Source: Planosporangium mesophilum
GTDB taxonomy: Bacteria > Actinomycetota > Actinomycetes > Mycobacteriales > Micromonosporaceae
DNA length: 64,000 nucleotides
Assembly: GCF_016863255.1 (NCBI RefSeq)
Contig: NZ_BOON01000044.1
Coordinates: 18,159 to 82,158, forward strand
Reading direction: 5' to 3'
The notes beneath the pieces were generated by a model. It was not told the DNA's origin, did not search any database, and saw only the letters and a list, made by a program, of their open reading frames with translations. A program made the position numbers and the translations under genes. Positions within the stretch are counted from its first letter, which is position 1. Each line of letters opens with the position of its first letter. Shown one piece after another: positions 28,101 to 37,199 of this stretch.

Positions 28101-28748
28101 GGCGTACGACGCGGGGGCGAGCGACTGCACCCCGGCGAGGTCCACGTACCAGGCCGCGTACCCGTCGAGCAGCACCAGCAGCAGGCCGAGCGCGGCGAAC
28201 GTCTCGGCGGTACCGGTCAGCCGCCGCAGCAGCGCGACCGGTGGGACCGCAAGGAACAGCACGGTCACCGCGGCCAGGACGGCGGCCCGGCCGACCACGC
28301 CGAACGTCGCCCAGGCCACGGCGGTGAAGACGATCGCGGCGCTGCCGAGCAGGAGGCTGCCGAGAATGAACAGGACACTCTGGACCGTGCGCGAGGAGGC
28401 CTCCGGACGCGCCGGGGCCGCGGGGGCGGGCGGAATCCCGGGCGCGGGTACCGGCGCGGGCGCGCCGACGGGTACCGGGGCGGCCTGCTCGGCCGTGGTG
28501 CGGGTACGCACCCGGGCGGCGAGTTCGTCGCGCTGCTGTTGGGTCGTCCGCAGTCGCTCGACCGCGTCGGCGTACCCCCGGCGGGCCTGCTCGACCTCGA
28601 GGGTGAGCCGCTGGATCTCCTCGCCCAGCCGGATCACCTCGGCGGCCTCGGGATCGGGTCGCCGCCCGCAGCCGGGGCAGCCGGTGGCCAGGTCGGCCGG
28701 CGTCTGGCAGGCCGGGCACGGGTACGTCGCCGGGTGGGGGTCGTTCAT
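25131..28748 (-). CDS. giant polytopic membrane protein (SCO7613-like)
   Basis: About 1,205 residues. The N-terminus is a zinc-ribbon-like CPACQTPADLATGCPGC, followed by a coiled coil (EEIQRLTLEVEQARRGYADAVERLRTTQQQRDEL) and then more than 25 Ala/Leu/Val-rich membrane segments. This organisation matches the actinobacterial SCO7613 C-terminal-domain membrane proteins of unknown function. A Pro/Glu/Gly repeat interrupts the middle. The ATG at 28746-28748 is preferred (MNDPHPATYPCPAC); an ATG three codons earlier is possible. It converges with the ABC ATPase. Confidence 0.8.
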   Translation of the reverse strand: MNDPHPATYPCPACQTPADLATGCPGCGRRPDPEAAEVIRLGEEIQRLTLEVEQARRGYADAVERLRTTQQQRDELAARVRTRTTAEQAAPVPVGAPAPVPAPGIPPAPAAPARPEASSRTVQSVLFILGSLLLGSAAIVFTAVAWATFGVVGRAAVLAAVTVLFLAVPPVALLRRLTGTAETFAALGLLLVLLDGYAAWYVDLAGVQSLAPASYAGIACAVTAAVALGYGAATQLAGPRFAALVVAQPVLPLLVVDAGLGMAGWAGVLTALAAANLAVAWWTGRRGHAKAAPSLPRVDALSILAWVVTGGALLAAAGPMIGALVTADAYGSAIRTGLVLILAAAVVVAAAMVGPVAELRHVAAGGATLAVLTAVARVTVVGRPSWALAAVAAEIAALAAVVRALPGRVRPGPRVAALLTAGVPGLGAAIWALLVGLMTAAVAVPAWRTGIQPVSGSNWWPPVAIALLGFALAVLLPRRAAVEAAVGTAAVLALAVPRTVSLPWWTPSILDGLVVVPLALASVTARSVRGSAVYGGVAGLLAAHAILAGLARPAGVTVVLAALVVVATTVAVLGRATAAPAEPGQPAEPGKPAEPGQPAEPARRVVGAAAAGVALLALPGLVAAVGTTAGAEPATVRGLALAGLVVAVTAVLVLRRVQPAYAVAGAGAVLLGGAGVAIAAVAATPEPYGVHCALAVLCDAVAVLAVLPAVRRRPWAGPFAAVLATVPAGPVLAAVAPAAWAVLVGPYNHLDAIWSGAPAGVGLGAPVPTGPYALGPAAAALTLLTLALLVAFRAVLSPAAPWAALPATPAILAAAAAWNAPWPIVPALSLAIGLAAALAGALRRPSPATGESGRPSPTDVEPGLPSLALAAVAAVATGAGLAGAFATRAATLTALAVILVVATLCGLAGRVLVARAAGWLVAAASAAGLALASALAADASAQRAAFWVLGAAALTLAASAAASARQTDALRVEAWQADARPLNDRRVEAWLLEGAAHATALVALLLTVGSVRYTAGVCTLWGLALGLRALRPGEPAGARRLRVAAAAGCELVAYWLLLVAGHVAVLEAYTLPAAAVALLAGWLAARTRPVLRSWSAYGPALLAVFGPSLAVLLTGVGEPARRLAVGGAAVIVVVAGSVRRRQAPVVVGGATLALVAVHEAVLVWDLVPRWIPLAIGGLLLVGLAVTYERRRRDVARLREAVGRMR
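26947..27009 (-). repeat. 3.5 tandem 18-bp repeats encoding PAEPGQ/K
   Basis: Units at 26947-26964, 26965-26982 and 26983-27000 plus a half unit (starting GGCTCGGC) encode a linker of AEPGQP/AEPGKP repeats inside the giant membrane protein. The same 18-bp period occurs in the MFS tail at 5781. Confidence 0.85.
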
Positions 28749-28833
28749 ACCGCACACTCTCGTGGAGCGAGCGGCTCGTCGACATCCGTTCGGCTACTCA
28801 GATCGGCATGAGTAACAGCACAGGCCATACCAC

Positions 28834-28888
28834 CAAGATCGGCACAACTTCCGGAGAGTTGTGGTTTCCGGAGGTTGTGCCGATCTTG
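28834..28888. terminator. 22-bp hairpin after the M4 protease gene
   Basis: CAAGATCGGCACAACTTCCGGA (28834-28855) pairs with 28867-28888 with one G-U, around an 11-base loop. It lies 20 bases beyond the M4 gene stop (minus strand) and before the giant membrane gene's start region. It belongs to the GATCGnnACAAC family. Confidence 0.75.
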
Positions 28889-28908
28889 AACCGGGGTGGA
28901 AGGGACGG

Positions 28909-30459
28909 TCAGTTCACGCCGGCGGCGGTCCACGCCGCGGCGACGGCCTTGTACTGGGTGCTGCTCGCGCCGTACAGGTCGCTCGCCGCGTTGAGGGTCG
29001 CGGTACGCGCGCCCTTGTAGTTGGTCGTCGACGTCATGTACCGGGTGAGCGCCCGGTACCAGATCTTCTCCGCGGCGGCGTTGCCGATGCCGGTGACGGC
29101 GGGAGCGCCGTTGCAGGTCGGGCTGTTGTACGCGACGCCGTTGATGGTGCGGGCACCGCTGCCCACGGCCAGCAGGTAGAAGTAGTGGTTCGCCACCCCG
29201 GACGACAGGTGCACGTCCAGGTTGCCCACCGTCGAGGTGTAGCAGGTGGCCGAGCCGCGGCCGTCCTTGGCCGGGTCGTCCATGTACCGCAGCGGCTGGC
29301 CGTTCTTGCGGATCTTCTCGCCGATCAGGTAGTCCGGGACGTCCTTGGGGTTGTTGGCGTAGAACTCGACCGCCGTACCGAAGATGTCGCTGGTGGCCTC
29401 GTTGAGGCCGCCGGACTCGCCGGAGTAGCGCAGGTTGGCGGTACGCGAGGTGACGCCGTGGCTCATCTCGTGCCCGGCGACGTCGATGGCGACGAACGGG
29501 TTGTAGGTGACACCATCGCCGTCGCCGTAGGTCATGCAGAAGCAGGAGTCGGACCAGAACGCGTTGTTGTACCCGCTGCCGTAGTGCACCGCGTTGTAGC
29601 TGCCCCGGCCGTCGTTGGCGATGCCGTTGCGGCCGTGCACGTTCTTGTAGTAGTCCCAGGTCTTCGCCACGCCGTACTGCGCGTCGACGGCGATGGTCTG
29701 CCGGTTGCTCAGCGAACCGTTGCCCCACACGTTGTCGGTGTCGGTGAAGATGGCGTTGCCGTTGCCCGAGTCGACGGTGTAGTTGCCGCCGCGTCCGGGG
29801 TCCTTGAGCTGGTACGTGCTGCCCGACTGGGTGGTGTCCAGGACCACGGTGCCGACGTTGAAGCCGTTCCCGCTGCCGGTCTTCGCGTCCGGCCAGGCGT
29901 CGGTGAGGGTACCGGTGACGGCGTCGACGAGGACCGTCATCGTGGTGGTCGTACCCTCGTCGTCGGTCACGCCGGGTACCGCGGTCGTCCAGACCAGCCG
30001 CGGGGTGCCCGCGGCGTCGATGGCGAGGGTCGGGGTGGACGCGGGGCCCGTACCGTGGAACCGCGCCATCGCGGCCTGGGCCGCCCGTTGGGCCGTCACG
30101 GTGGGGTTGGTCGACAGCGACAACGGCGCCGCCAGCGCCTGCGACATGGCCCGCATGGCGCCGGCCTTGTCCAGGTGCACGATCACGTCACCACCGAGGA
30201 CGGGAAGTCCCCGGAACGTGCGGTCGTACCTGACGTGCGAGGTGCCATCCGGCTCGAGAATGGTGTTCCGGACCTGGAACTGGTCGGCGTCGCTGGTCGC
30301 GAACTCCGCCGGGTGCGCGCCGAGCGCCGCGGTGGCGTGTGAGACCGCGAACGCCTCGGTGCCGGCGCGGCTGGTGGCCGCTTGCGACGGGGTGGCCACG
30401 GCTACGGCCGCAAATCCTGCGGCGAGCGCGACTGTGCCCGCTGTGACGATCCGCTTCAT
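28909..30459 (-). CDS. secreted M4-family (thermolysin-like) metalloprotease
   Basis: 516 residues. A signal peptide (MKRIVTAGTVALAAGFAAVAVATPSQA) is followed by FTP and PepSY-type propeptide regions up to about residue 200. The catalytic domain then has the zinc site HEMSH, the third ligand in GLNEATSD, and the downstream catalytic His in VANHYFYLL. It is a secreted, zinc-dependent endopeptidase activated by propeptide removal. No extra C-terminal domain is present. The ATG at 30457-30459 has a GAAGGGATG-type site. It is divergent from a secreted trypsin-like protease. Confidence 0.93.
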   Translation of the reverse strand: MKRIVTAGTVALAAGFAAVAVATPSQAATSRAGTEAFAVSHATAALGAHPAEFATSDADQFQVRNTILEPDGTSHVRYDRTFRGLPVLGGDVIVHLDKAGAMRAMSQALAAPLSLSTNPTVTAQRAAQAAMARFHGTGPASTPTLAIDAAGTPRLVWTTAVPGVTDDEGTTTTMTVLVDAVTGTLTDAWPDAKTGSGNGFNVGTVVLDTTQSGSTYQLKDPGRGGNYTVDSGNGNAIFTDTDNVWGNGSLSNRQTIAVDAQYGVAKTWDYYKNVHGRNGIANDGRGSYNAVHYGSGYNNAFWSDSCFCMTYGDGDGVTYNPFVAIDVAGHEMSHGVTSRTANLRYSGESGGLNEATSDIFGTAVEFYANNPKDVPDYLIGEKIRKNGQPLRYMDDPAKDGRGSATCYTSTVGNLDVHLSSGVANHYFYLLAVGSGARTINGVAYNSPTCNGAPAVTGIGNAAAEKIWYRALTRYMTSTTNYKGARTATLNAASDLYGASSTQYKAVAAAWTAAGVN

Positions 30460-31631
<1,172 letters not shown>

Positions 31632-31637
31632 TCCGCA

Positions 31638-31681
31638 AGGGCCGGCACAACGTGCCGGCCCTCGATCGGCACAACGTGCCG
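31638..31681. terminator. two consecutive hairpins after the trypsin-like gene
   Basis: AGGGCCGGCAC-AAC-GTGCCGGCCCT (31638-31662) is followed by CGGCAC-AAC-GTGCCG (31667-31681). Both share the GGCACAACGTGCC core, so the second looks like a duplicate. It forms a probable double terminator between the trypsin gene and the GH27 fossil. Confidence 0.75.
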
Positions 31682-31692
31682 GCCGGTTCCGG

Positions 31693-32001
31693 TCAGGCGC
31701 AGGTGAGCTTCGCGTCGGCCCAGTCGGCGTGGTCGCTGTTGTTCCCGTCGCCGCCGTCGGTGACGATCAACCGCACCACGCCGGCGCCGGCCACGTCGGC
31801 GCTCAACGCAGCGGCCGGGTCGGCGGTGGTGAGCAGGCCGCTGTCCGGGTCGTTCCAGTGCCCCGGCCCGGCGTACCGGTTTAGCGCCATGTTCGCCTTG
31901 GCGATGCTCAGCATGCTGGCGTAGTTGTCGCTGATGTCGCCGGTCGTGCGCCACAGGCAGCCGTCGCACGGGTGATCAACCCCTTCGAAGATATCTACCA
32001 T
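31693..32001 (-). pseudogene. fossil of a GH27 alpha-galactosidase with NPCBM end
   Basis: About 100 codons on the minus strand. The sequence reads [19 protein letters not shown] and then [11 protein letters not shown], a GH27 segment. It then jumps directly to [27 protein letters not shown], the end of an NPCBM carbohydrate-binding domain. The normal protein would have hundreds of residues before, between and after these blocks, so two internal pieces were fused by deletion. The N-terminal catalytic motifs are absent and no ribosome site is convincing. Confidence 0.8.
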
Positions 32002-32103
32002 TGTCAATCGATGCTCCCATCGGCGGACACCGGATCGCACCGCCGAACTCCGCTGGGCGGAATGGACCGGGTGAAGCCGGTCGGCGCGAGGCCCCGGCGA
32101 AAC

Positions 32104-32109
32104 TAGGCT
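32104..32109 (+). promoter_or_regulatory. TAGGCT -10 box before the aldehyde dehydrogenase
   Basis: TAGGCT lies 37 bases before the ATG at 32147, followed by a GAAGGGAG ribosome site. No clear -35 box is seen. The same hexamer precedes 21137, 42467 and 44702. Confidence 0.45.
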
Positions 32110-32146
32110 GGGTCGCAGCAGCAGTCATCGAAGGGAGCCGACGCGC

Positions 32147-33673
32147 ATGAGTACCGGTGCTGACCAGGGCATGAATCCGCACACCGGTGAGCCGGTCGGG
32201 CCGCCCGTACCGCACACGGCCGACGCCGACGTGGATCGGATCGCCCTCGCCGCCGCCACTGCCGCGCCGGCGTTCGCCGCGCTGCCGCTGGACCAGCGCG
32301 CCGATCTGCTCCGCGCCGTGGCCGCCGCGCTGGAGGCGGCCCGCGAGGAGTTGGTGGCGCTGGCCGACTCCGAGACGGGGATCGGCGCGGCGCGCCTGAA
32401 CGGCGAACTGACCCGTACCAGGGTGCAGTTGGAGATGTTCGCCGAGGTGATCCGCGAGGGCTCCTTCCACGAGGCGACCATCGACCTGCCCGATCCGGAC
32501 GCGCTGCCCGCGCCCCGCCCCGACCTGCGCCGCATGCTGGTCCCGCTCGGGGCGGTCGCGGTCTTCTCGGCAAGCAACTTCCCGTTCGCGTTCTCGGTCG
32601 CGGGCGGCGACACGGCGAGCGCCCTGGCGGCCGGCTGCCCGGTCGTGGTCAAGGCGCACTCCGGCCACCCCGGACTGTCGGTACGCACCGGCGAGGTCGT
32701 GGCGGCCGCGCTGCGCGAGGGTGGCGCCCCGGAGGGGACGTTCGCCGTCGTCTTCGGTACCGAGGCAGGCAAGGCGCTCGTGTCGCACCCGGCCATCCAG
32801 GCGGCCGGCTTCACCGGGTCGCTCGGCGGCGGTCGGGCCCTGTACGACCTGGCCAACTCCCGCCCCGACCCGATCCCGTTCTACGGCGAACTCGGCTCGC
32901 TCAACCCGTCCGTCATCACGCCCGGCGCCATCGCCGCGCGCGGTACCGAGGTGTTGAAGGGCTTCGTCGGCTCGTTCACGATGGGCTCCGGCCAGCTGTG
33001 TACCAAGCCGGGCCTGCTGTTCCTGCCCAAGGGCCACGGCCTGGACGACGCGCTGGCCGCCGCCGTCGCCGAGGCGCCGGTCGGGCCGCTGCTGAACGCC
33101 CGGATCCGCGCCGGGTACGCCGACGTCGCCGCGTCGCTGGCCGCGGTCGACGGGGTACGGGCGATCGTGCCGCCCGCCGAGGTGGACGACGCCGGGTTCC
33201 GGGTGGCGCCCGTCCTGCTCGCGGTCTCCGCGACCGATCTGGTGGCCCGCGCGGACGAGCTGCTGGAGGAGTGCTTCGGCCCGGCGGCGTTGATCATCGA
33301 GTACGGGTCCGACGAGGAGCTGACCAGGGCGCTCGAGGTGCTGCCCGGCTCGCTGACCGGTACCCTGCACGCCGACCCGGCGACCGAGGGCGACCTGATC
33401 CGGGGCCTGCTGGACCGGTTCGCCGCCCGGGCCGGGCGGGTGATCTTCGGTGGCTGGCCCACCGGGGTGGCGGTCACCTGGGCGATGCAGCACGGCGGCC
33501 CCTGGCCGGCCACCACGAACGCGCTGCACACCTCCGTCGGCGCGACCGGCATCCGACGCTGGCTGCGCCCGGTCAGCTACCAGAGCGTGCCCGACGAGTT
33601 CCTGCCCGAGGTGCTGCGCGACGGCAACCCGCTGGGCATCCCGCGCCGGGTGAACGGCGCGCTGGTGCGCTGA
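32147..33673 (+). CDS. aldehyde dehydrogenase (NADP+), ketoglutaric semialdehyde type
   Basis: 508 residues. The N-terminal NPHTGEPVG, the glutamate in FYGELGSLNPSVI, and the catalytic cysteine in GSGQLCTKPG match the 2,5-dioxopentanoate (alpha-ketoglutaric semialdehyde) dehydrogenase branch, which ends oxidative pentose and uronate degradation. Cofactor motifs lie around FSASNFPFAFSV. The genes for the rest of such a pathway are not adjacent, so the exact aldehyde is uncertain. It is likely monocistronic: a -10 box in front and a perfect hairpin after. Confidence 0.88.
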   Translation: MSTGADQGMNPHTGEPVGPPVPHTADADVDRIALAAATAAPAFAALPLDQRADLLRAVAAALEAAREELVALADSETGIGAARLNGELTRTRVQLEMFAEVIREGSFHEATIDLPDPDALPAPRPDLRRMLVPLGAVAVFSASNFPFAFSVAGGDTASALAAGCPVVVKAHSGHPGLSVRTGEVVAAALREGGAPEGTFAVVFGTEAGKALVSHPAIQAAGFTGSLGGGRALYDLANSRPDPIPFYGELGSLNPSVITPGAIAARGTEVLKGFVGSFTMGSGQLCTKPGLLFLPKGHGLDDALAAAVAEAPVGPLLNARIRAGYADVAASLAAVDGVRAIVPPAEVDDAGFRVAPVLLAVSATDLVARADELLEECFGPAALIIEYGSDEELTRALEVLPGSLTGTLHADPATEGDLIRGLLDRFAARAGRVIFGGWPTGVAVTWAMQHGGPWPATTNALHTSVGATGIRRWLRPVSYQSVPDEFLPEVLRDGNPLGIPRRVNGALVR

Positions 33674-33686
33674 CGCCGTTTCCAAT

Positions 33687-33727
33687 CTTGGACACTTGGC
33701 GGTGCTACGGGCCGCCAAGTGTCCAAG
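33687..33727. terminator. 16-bp perfect hairpin after the aldehyde dehydrogenase
   Basis: CTTGGACACTTGGCGG (33687-33702) pairs with 33712-33727 across a nine-base loop. It starts 14 bases after the stop codon. It is the one member of the window's hairpin family without GATC at the base, although ATCTTGG overlaps that position. Confidence 0.8.
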
Positions 33728-33791
33728 AGCGGCGATATTCGCTGGTCATCCCGAGCGCCCATCGCGGATCATGGAGGTGGGGGGAGCGGTG

Positions 33792-34217
33792 ATGGACGGA
33801 TATCTGCAGGTGACCGGCTCGGTCGCGGTACCGCGATCGGAGCTTGCGTGGCGGTTCAGCCGATCGAGCGGCCCCGGCGGTCAGTCGGTCAACACCGCCG
33901 ACTCGCGCGCCGAACTGCGCTTCGACCTGGCCGCCACGCAGGCGCTTCCGGCGAACCTGAAGGAGCGGGCGCTCGACCGGCTCGGATCCAGGCTGCTGGA
34001 CGGGGTTCTCGTCGTCACCGCCTCCGAGCACCGGTCGCAGCTTGCCAACCGCCGGGCGGCGGAGGAGCGGCTGGTCGTGTTGCTGGCAGAGGGGGTGGCG
34101 CCGCCCGCGCGGGCGCGCCGCGCGACCCGTCCGTCGCGAGGGGCGGTACAGGCCCGGCTGGACGCCAAGCGGCGGCGGTCGCAGACGAAGCAGCTACGCC
34201 GAAGGTCCGACGACTAG
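33792..34217 (+). CDS. arfB: ArfB/YaeJ-like peptidyl-tRNA hydrolase
   Basis: 141 residues with the release-factor catalytic motif in SSGPGGQSVNTADSRAELRF and a basic, disordered C-terminal tail (RLDAKRRRSQTKQLRRRSDD) that in ArfB enters the empty mRNA channel. It frees peptides from ribosomes stalled on broken mRNA. No codon-recognition domain is present, which separates it from RF1 and RF2. The ATG at 33792 has GGGGGGAG upstream. The hairpin before it belongs to the preceding gene. Confidence 0.9.
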   Translation: MDGYLQVTGSVAVPRSELAWRFSRSSGPGGQSVNTADSRAELRFDLAATQALPANLKERALDRLGSRLLDGVLVVTASEHRSQLANRRAAEERLVVLLAEGVAPPARARRATRPSRGAVQARLDAKRRRSQTKQLRRRSDD

Positions 34218-34272
34218 CGACGTGAGACATCGATAGATCTAACATCGGCACTACGTATGCGTAGGAGGTCCG

Positions 34273-35661
34273 ATGTCTCAGCGTCCCACCGGTCGCCAGC
34301 CCCGCCCGGTCGCCACGTGGTTCAAGCTCGCGGCCGCGGCCGCGGCCGTCGCTGCGGTCGCCACGGTGACGCTTCCCGCGGCACCGGCGCTGGCCGAGCG
34401 TGCACCGTCGTCGATGAGTGTGATGACGCCGGCCGCCGGGATCGCGGCGCGTACCGACCGGCGACCGGTGGCCGGCGGAGTTTACGACCCGAAGGTGGGC
34501 ACGACGTTCATCACGTGGGGCGGCCAGTTCGAGGACAACTACATCCAGGCGTACGACCACCGCGGCGCGACCTGGTCCGCGCCGGTACGGGTGGGCGACG
34601 GCGGCAACGACTCCCACAACTACCCGACGATCGTGCAGGCCGACGATGGGCACCTGCTGGTCTTCCGCGGCCTGCACAACACCGAGCTGCGGGTCGCCCG
34701 CTCGAACCGGGCGCACTCCATCGACGGCGGATGGACCGACACCGTCATCCCGCAAGGGTTGGGCGCCACGTACCCGATGCCGTTCAAGGCGGCCGACGGC
34801 GCGATCTTCGTGTTCATCCGGGAGACCGCCCGCGACTTCGACGAGCGGTACCCCACCGACTTCCGCCCGATGAAGTACGTCCGCTCCGCCGACAACGGGC
34901 TCACCTGGCAGAGCTCGGAGCAGCTCACCGGCGACAGGTGGAACATCGCACCGCAGGAGCGCCCCGACAACATGAACGAGATCTACGTCGGGCAACTCCG
35001 GTACGAACCGGCCGCGCCGGGGCGCCCGGAGCGGGTCGGAATCGTGTACACGCTGGCCGGGGGAGGCCCCGAGGGGCATCTGCACGACCGGTACCACAAG
35101 AACGTCTACTACACCTACTTCACCCCGGCCGACCTGCGGTTCCACGCCGCGGACGGCCAGGATCTGGGTACCCGGATCGACGACCCGGAGCAGGAGCGGT
35201 ACCTGAAGATCGCCGACACCGCGCTCCAGACGGTCAACCCGCGCTCGCCCGACTACATCTCGCTGGTCGGCTCCGTCGCCGGTCGGGCGCCGTTCGTGGT
35301 GTGGACGCAGCTCGACGCGGCCGGGGCCGTGCACGACCACACCGCGGTGTACACCCCGTGGGGCTGGCGGTCGGCGGAGCTGGCAACCGGCGTGCGGGTA
35401 AAGGACATGGAGCGCGTCGACCCGCTGACCTGGCGGGTGTACGCCACCGACGAGGCCGCCACCAGCGGGATCTCGACGTACCTGCTGAGCCCGGGCGTCG
35501 GGTGGCGGCCGGAGTCGGTGATCCCGACGCCGAAGGCCGTCCAGCGCATCGAGGTCGTCGGCGGGTACCGCGACCCGGCCCGGATCCTCGCCACCGGCGC
35601 CAGCAGCGCCCGCGACGTGTCGGTCGCCGACGGCGACATCTACGTCGCCGGCCGCCCATGA
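34273..35661 (+). CDS. secreted BNR-repeat (BNR_4) protein
   Basis: 462 residues. A signal peptide (residues about 17-42, ending AALA/PALA) is followed by a beta-propeller of the BNR_4 type: GVYDPKVGTTFITWGGQFEDNYIQAYDH, HNYPTIVQADDGHLLVFRG, and RSADNGLTW. Members are putative sialidase-like or polysaccharide lyase proteins, and no proven catalytic set can be assigned. It is probably exported and acts on plant or microbial glycans. The start ATG follows AGGAGGT. The stop codon sits in the arm of a large hairpin. Confidence 0.8.
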   Translation: MSQRPTGRQPRPVATWFKLAAAAAAVAAVATVTLPAAPALAERAPSSMSVMTPAAGIAARTDRRPVAGGVYDPKVGTTFITWGGQFEDNYIQAYDHRGATWSAPVRVGDGGNDSHNYPTIVQADDGHLLVFRGLHNTELRVARSNRAHSIDGGWTDTVIPQGLGATYPMPFKAADGAIFVFIRETARDFDERYPTDFRPMKYVRSADNGLTWQSSEQLTGDRWNIAPQERPDNMNEIYVGQLRYEPAAPGRPERVGIVYTLAGGGPEGHLHDRYHKNVYYTYFTPADLRFHAADGQDLGTRIDDPEQERYLKIADTALQTVNPRSPDYISLVGSVAGRAPFVVWTQLDAAGAVHDHTAVYTPWGWRSAELATGVRVKDMERVDPLTWRVYATDEAATSGISTYLLSPGVGWRPESVIPTPKAVQRIEVVGGYRDPARILATGASSARDVSVADGDIYVAGRP

Positions 35662-35739
35662 TCGCGACAACGTCGCCGAGGTCGTGATCTCGGGGCCCCT
35701 GACACCACGACCTCCGGCGCGGAAGGTGTGACGATCATG
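35657..35739. terminator. large imperfect hairpin overlapping the BNR gene stop
   Basis: CATGATCG (35657-35664) pairs with 35732-35739, and the inner GAGGTCGTG arm pairs with CACGACCTC, with mismatches between. The TGA (35659-35661) lies in the arm. It contains GATCGCGACAACGTCG, the same family core as the hairpins at 11077 and 28834. Confidence 0.6.
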
Positions 35740-35783
35740 CTGGCTGGGCCGGGCTGACTCCGGCCGCGCTGTAAAGTGCCGGG

Positions 35784-36680
35784 GTGCAATATGTTCCGTT
35801 CGACCAGCGCAAGCCGGACAGTCAGTACCGAGATCTGCTGGCACGGATCGTCGAGCAGGGCGAGACGTCACCGACCCGGCAGGGGCCGGCCGCCCGTACC
35901 CTCATGCAGCAGACCATGCGGTTCGACCTGGCCAACGGCTTCCCGGTGATCACCGATCGCAGCATCAGATCGTTCTGGCGCAAGCCCATCGGTGAGCTGT
36001 GCGCCTTCATCAACGGCGCGACGACGCTGGAGGAGTTCGCCGAGTTCGGCTGTGACTGGTGGGAGCCCTGGGCGACGCCGGAGAAGACCGCCAAGCGCGG
36101 CCTGCCGCCCGGTGACATCGGGCCGGGATCGTACGGCGGCGCCTTCCACGACTTCCCCACCGTCGAGGGGCAGCCGTTCGACCAGTTCAAGCACCTGGTC
36201 GAGCAGATGACCGAGTTCCCGAGCGACCGTACGCACTTCGTGTCGCCGTGGATCCCGCAGTACCAGGTCCGGGGCGAGGGCAAGCAGCCCAAGACCACGA
36301 TCTCGCCGTGCCACGGCTGGGTGCACGTACGGGTGATCAACGACCGGATCCACCTGCACATGTTCCAGCGCTCCGGCGACGTACCGGTCGGCGTGCCCTC
36401 CAACATGGTCCAGTACGCGGCCCTGGCGCTGATGCTCGAACAGCTCACCGGGTTCGCCGCCGGGGTGTACTACCACACGATCTCGGACGCGCACGTGTAC
36501 TCCGACCAGGTCGACAAGGTGCTCCCGCTGCTGGACCGGGAGCCGCGCCGGCTGCCGACCGTCCACCTCACCGAGGAGGGCCGGAAGGTCATCGACATCC
36601 ACGACTTCCGGGCCGAGCACTTCGAACTGTCCGACTACGACCCGCACCCGTCGGTCGGCCGCATCCCGGTCGCGCCATGA
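35784..36680 (+). CDS. thyA: divergent thymidylate synthase-family protein
   Basis: 298 residues. The nucleophile region reads SPCHGWVHV (usual PPCH), the dUMP phosphate/ribose site reads QRSGDVPVGVPSN (usual QRSxDxxLGxPFN) and HVYSDQ replaces HIYxNH. The Arg loop RTGTGT is absent (TRQGPAARTL instead) and VYGxQWR is replaced by SYGGAFHDF. It clearly has the ThyA fold, but the divergence leaves open a related pyrimidine hydroxymethylase. It overlaps folA as ATGA and leads a one-carbon gene cluster. Confidence 0.8.
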   Translation: MQYVPFDQRKPDSQYRDLLARIVEQGETSPTRQGPAARTLMQQTMRFDLANGFPVITDRSIRSFWRKPIGELCAFINGATTLEEFAEFGCDWWEPWATPEKTAKRGLPPGDIGPGSYGGAFHDFPTVEGQPFDQFKHLVEQMTEFPSDRTHFVSPWIPQYQVRGEGKQPKTTISPCHGWVHVRVINDRIHLHMFQRSGDVPVGVPSNMVQYAALALMLEQLTGFAAGVYYHTISDAHVYSDQVDKVLPLLDREPRRLPTVHLTEEGRKVIDIHDFRAEHFELSDYDPHPSVGRIPVAP

Positions 36681-37192
36681 GAACCTCCCTTCTCCTCGCC
36701 GCGAGCGAGAACGACGTGATCGGTCGCGACAACGACCTGCCCTGGTACCTGCCCGCGGACCTGCGCCGGTTCAAGTCGCTCACCGCCGGGCACGTCCTCG
36801 TCGCCGGCCGGCTGAACCACGAGTCGATCGTGAACCGGCTGGGCCGGCCGCTGCCCGGCCGGATCACCGTCGTCGCCACCCGCCGGGACGCCGGGCGCCC
36901 GGGCGGGGGGCCGGTGATCTACCAGCCGTCGGTCGGCGCCGCGCTGTCGGTGGCGCGGGCGATCGAGGAGTTCGCCGGTCGCGACGAGGTCTTCGTCATC
37001 GGCGGCGCGCAGATCTACACCGAGGCGTTGGCCGAGGCCGACACGATCTACCTGACCCGGGTAAACGCCCAGGTCGAGGGCGACGTACGGATGCCGGCCG
37101 GCTGGCTGGACGGGTTCAAGCTCGTGGCCAGCGAGGACGGACCGGCCGGTGAGGAACTGCCGTACACCTTCGAGCGCTACGAGCGCGGATAG
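36677..37192 (+). CDS. folA: dihydrofolate reductase
   Basis: 171 residues. It has SENDVIGRDNDLPWYLPADLRRFK with the Trp/Leu substrate site, GRLNHESI, PLPGRITVV and the nucleotide-binding FVIGGAQIY. It regenerates tetrahydrofolate oxidised by thymidylate synthase. The usual acidic residue (Asp) in helix B is retained in PADLRRFK; the MGRxT motif is AGRLN, a mild divergence. The ATG overlaps the thyA stop (ATGA), and the HIT gene follows after seven bases. Confidence 0.9.
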   Translation: MRTSLLLAASENDVIGRDNDLPWYLPADLRRFKSLTAGHVLVAGRLNHESIVNRLGRPLPGRITVVATRRDAGRPGGGPVIYQPSVGAALSVARAIEEFAGRDEVFVIGGAQIYTEALAEADTIYLTRVNAQVEGDVRMPAGWLDGFKLVASEDGPAGEELPYTFERYERG

Positions 37193-37199
37193 GCACGCG

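Noticed and set aside
26167..28785. 872-codon ORF overlapping the giant membrane protein
   Set aside because: Composition is almost entirely Arg/Gly/Pro; the alternative frame has the zinc-ribbon start, coiled coil and membrane helices.
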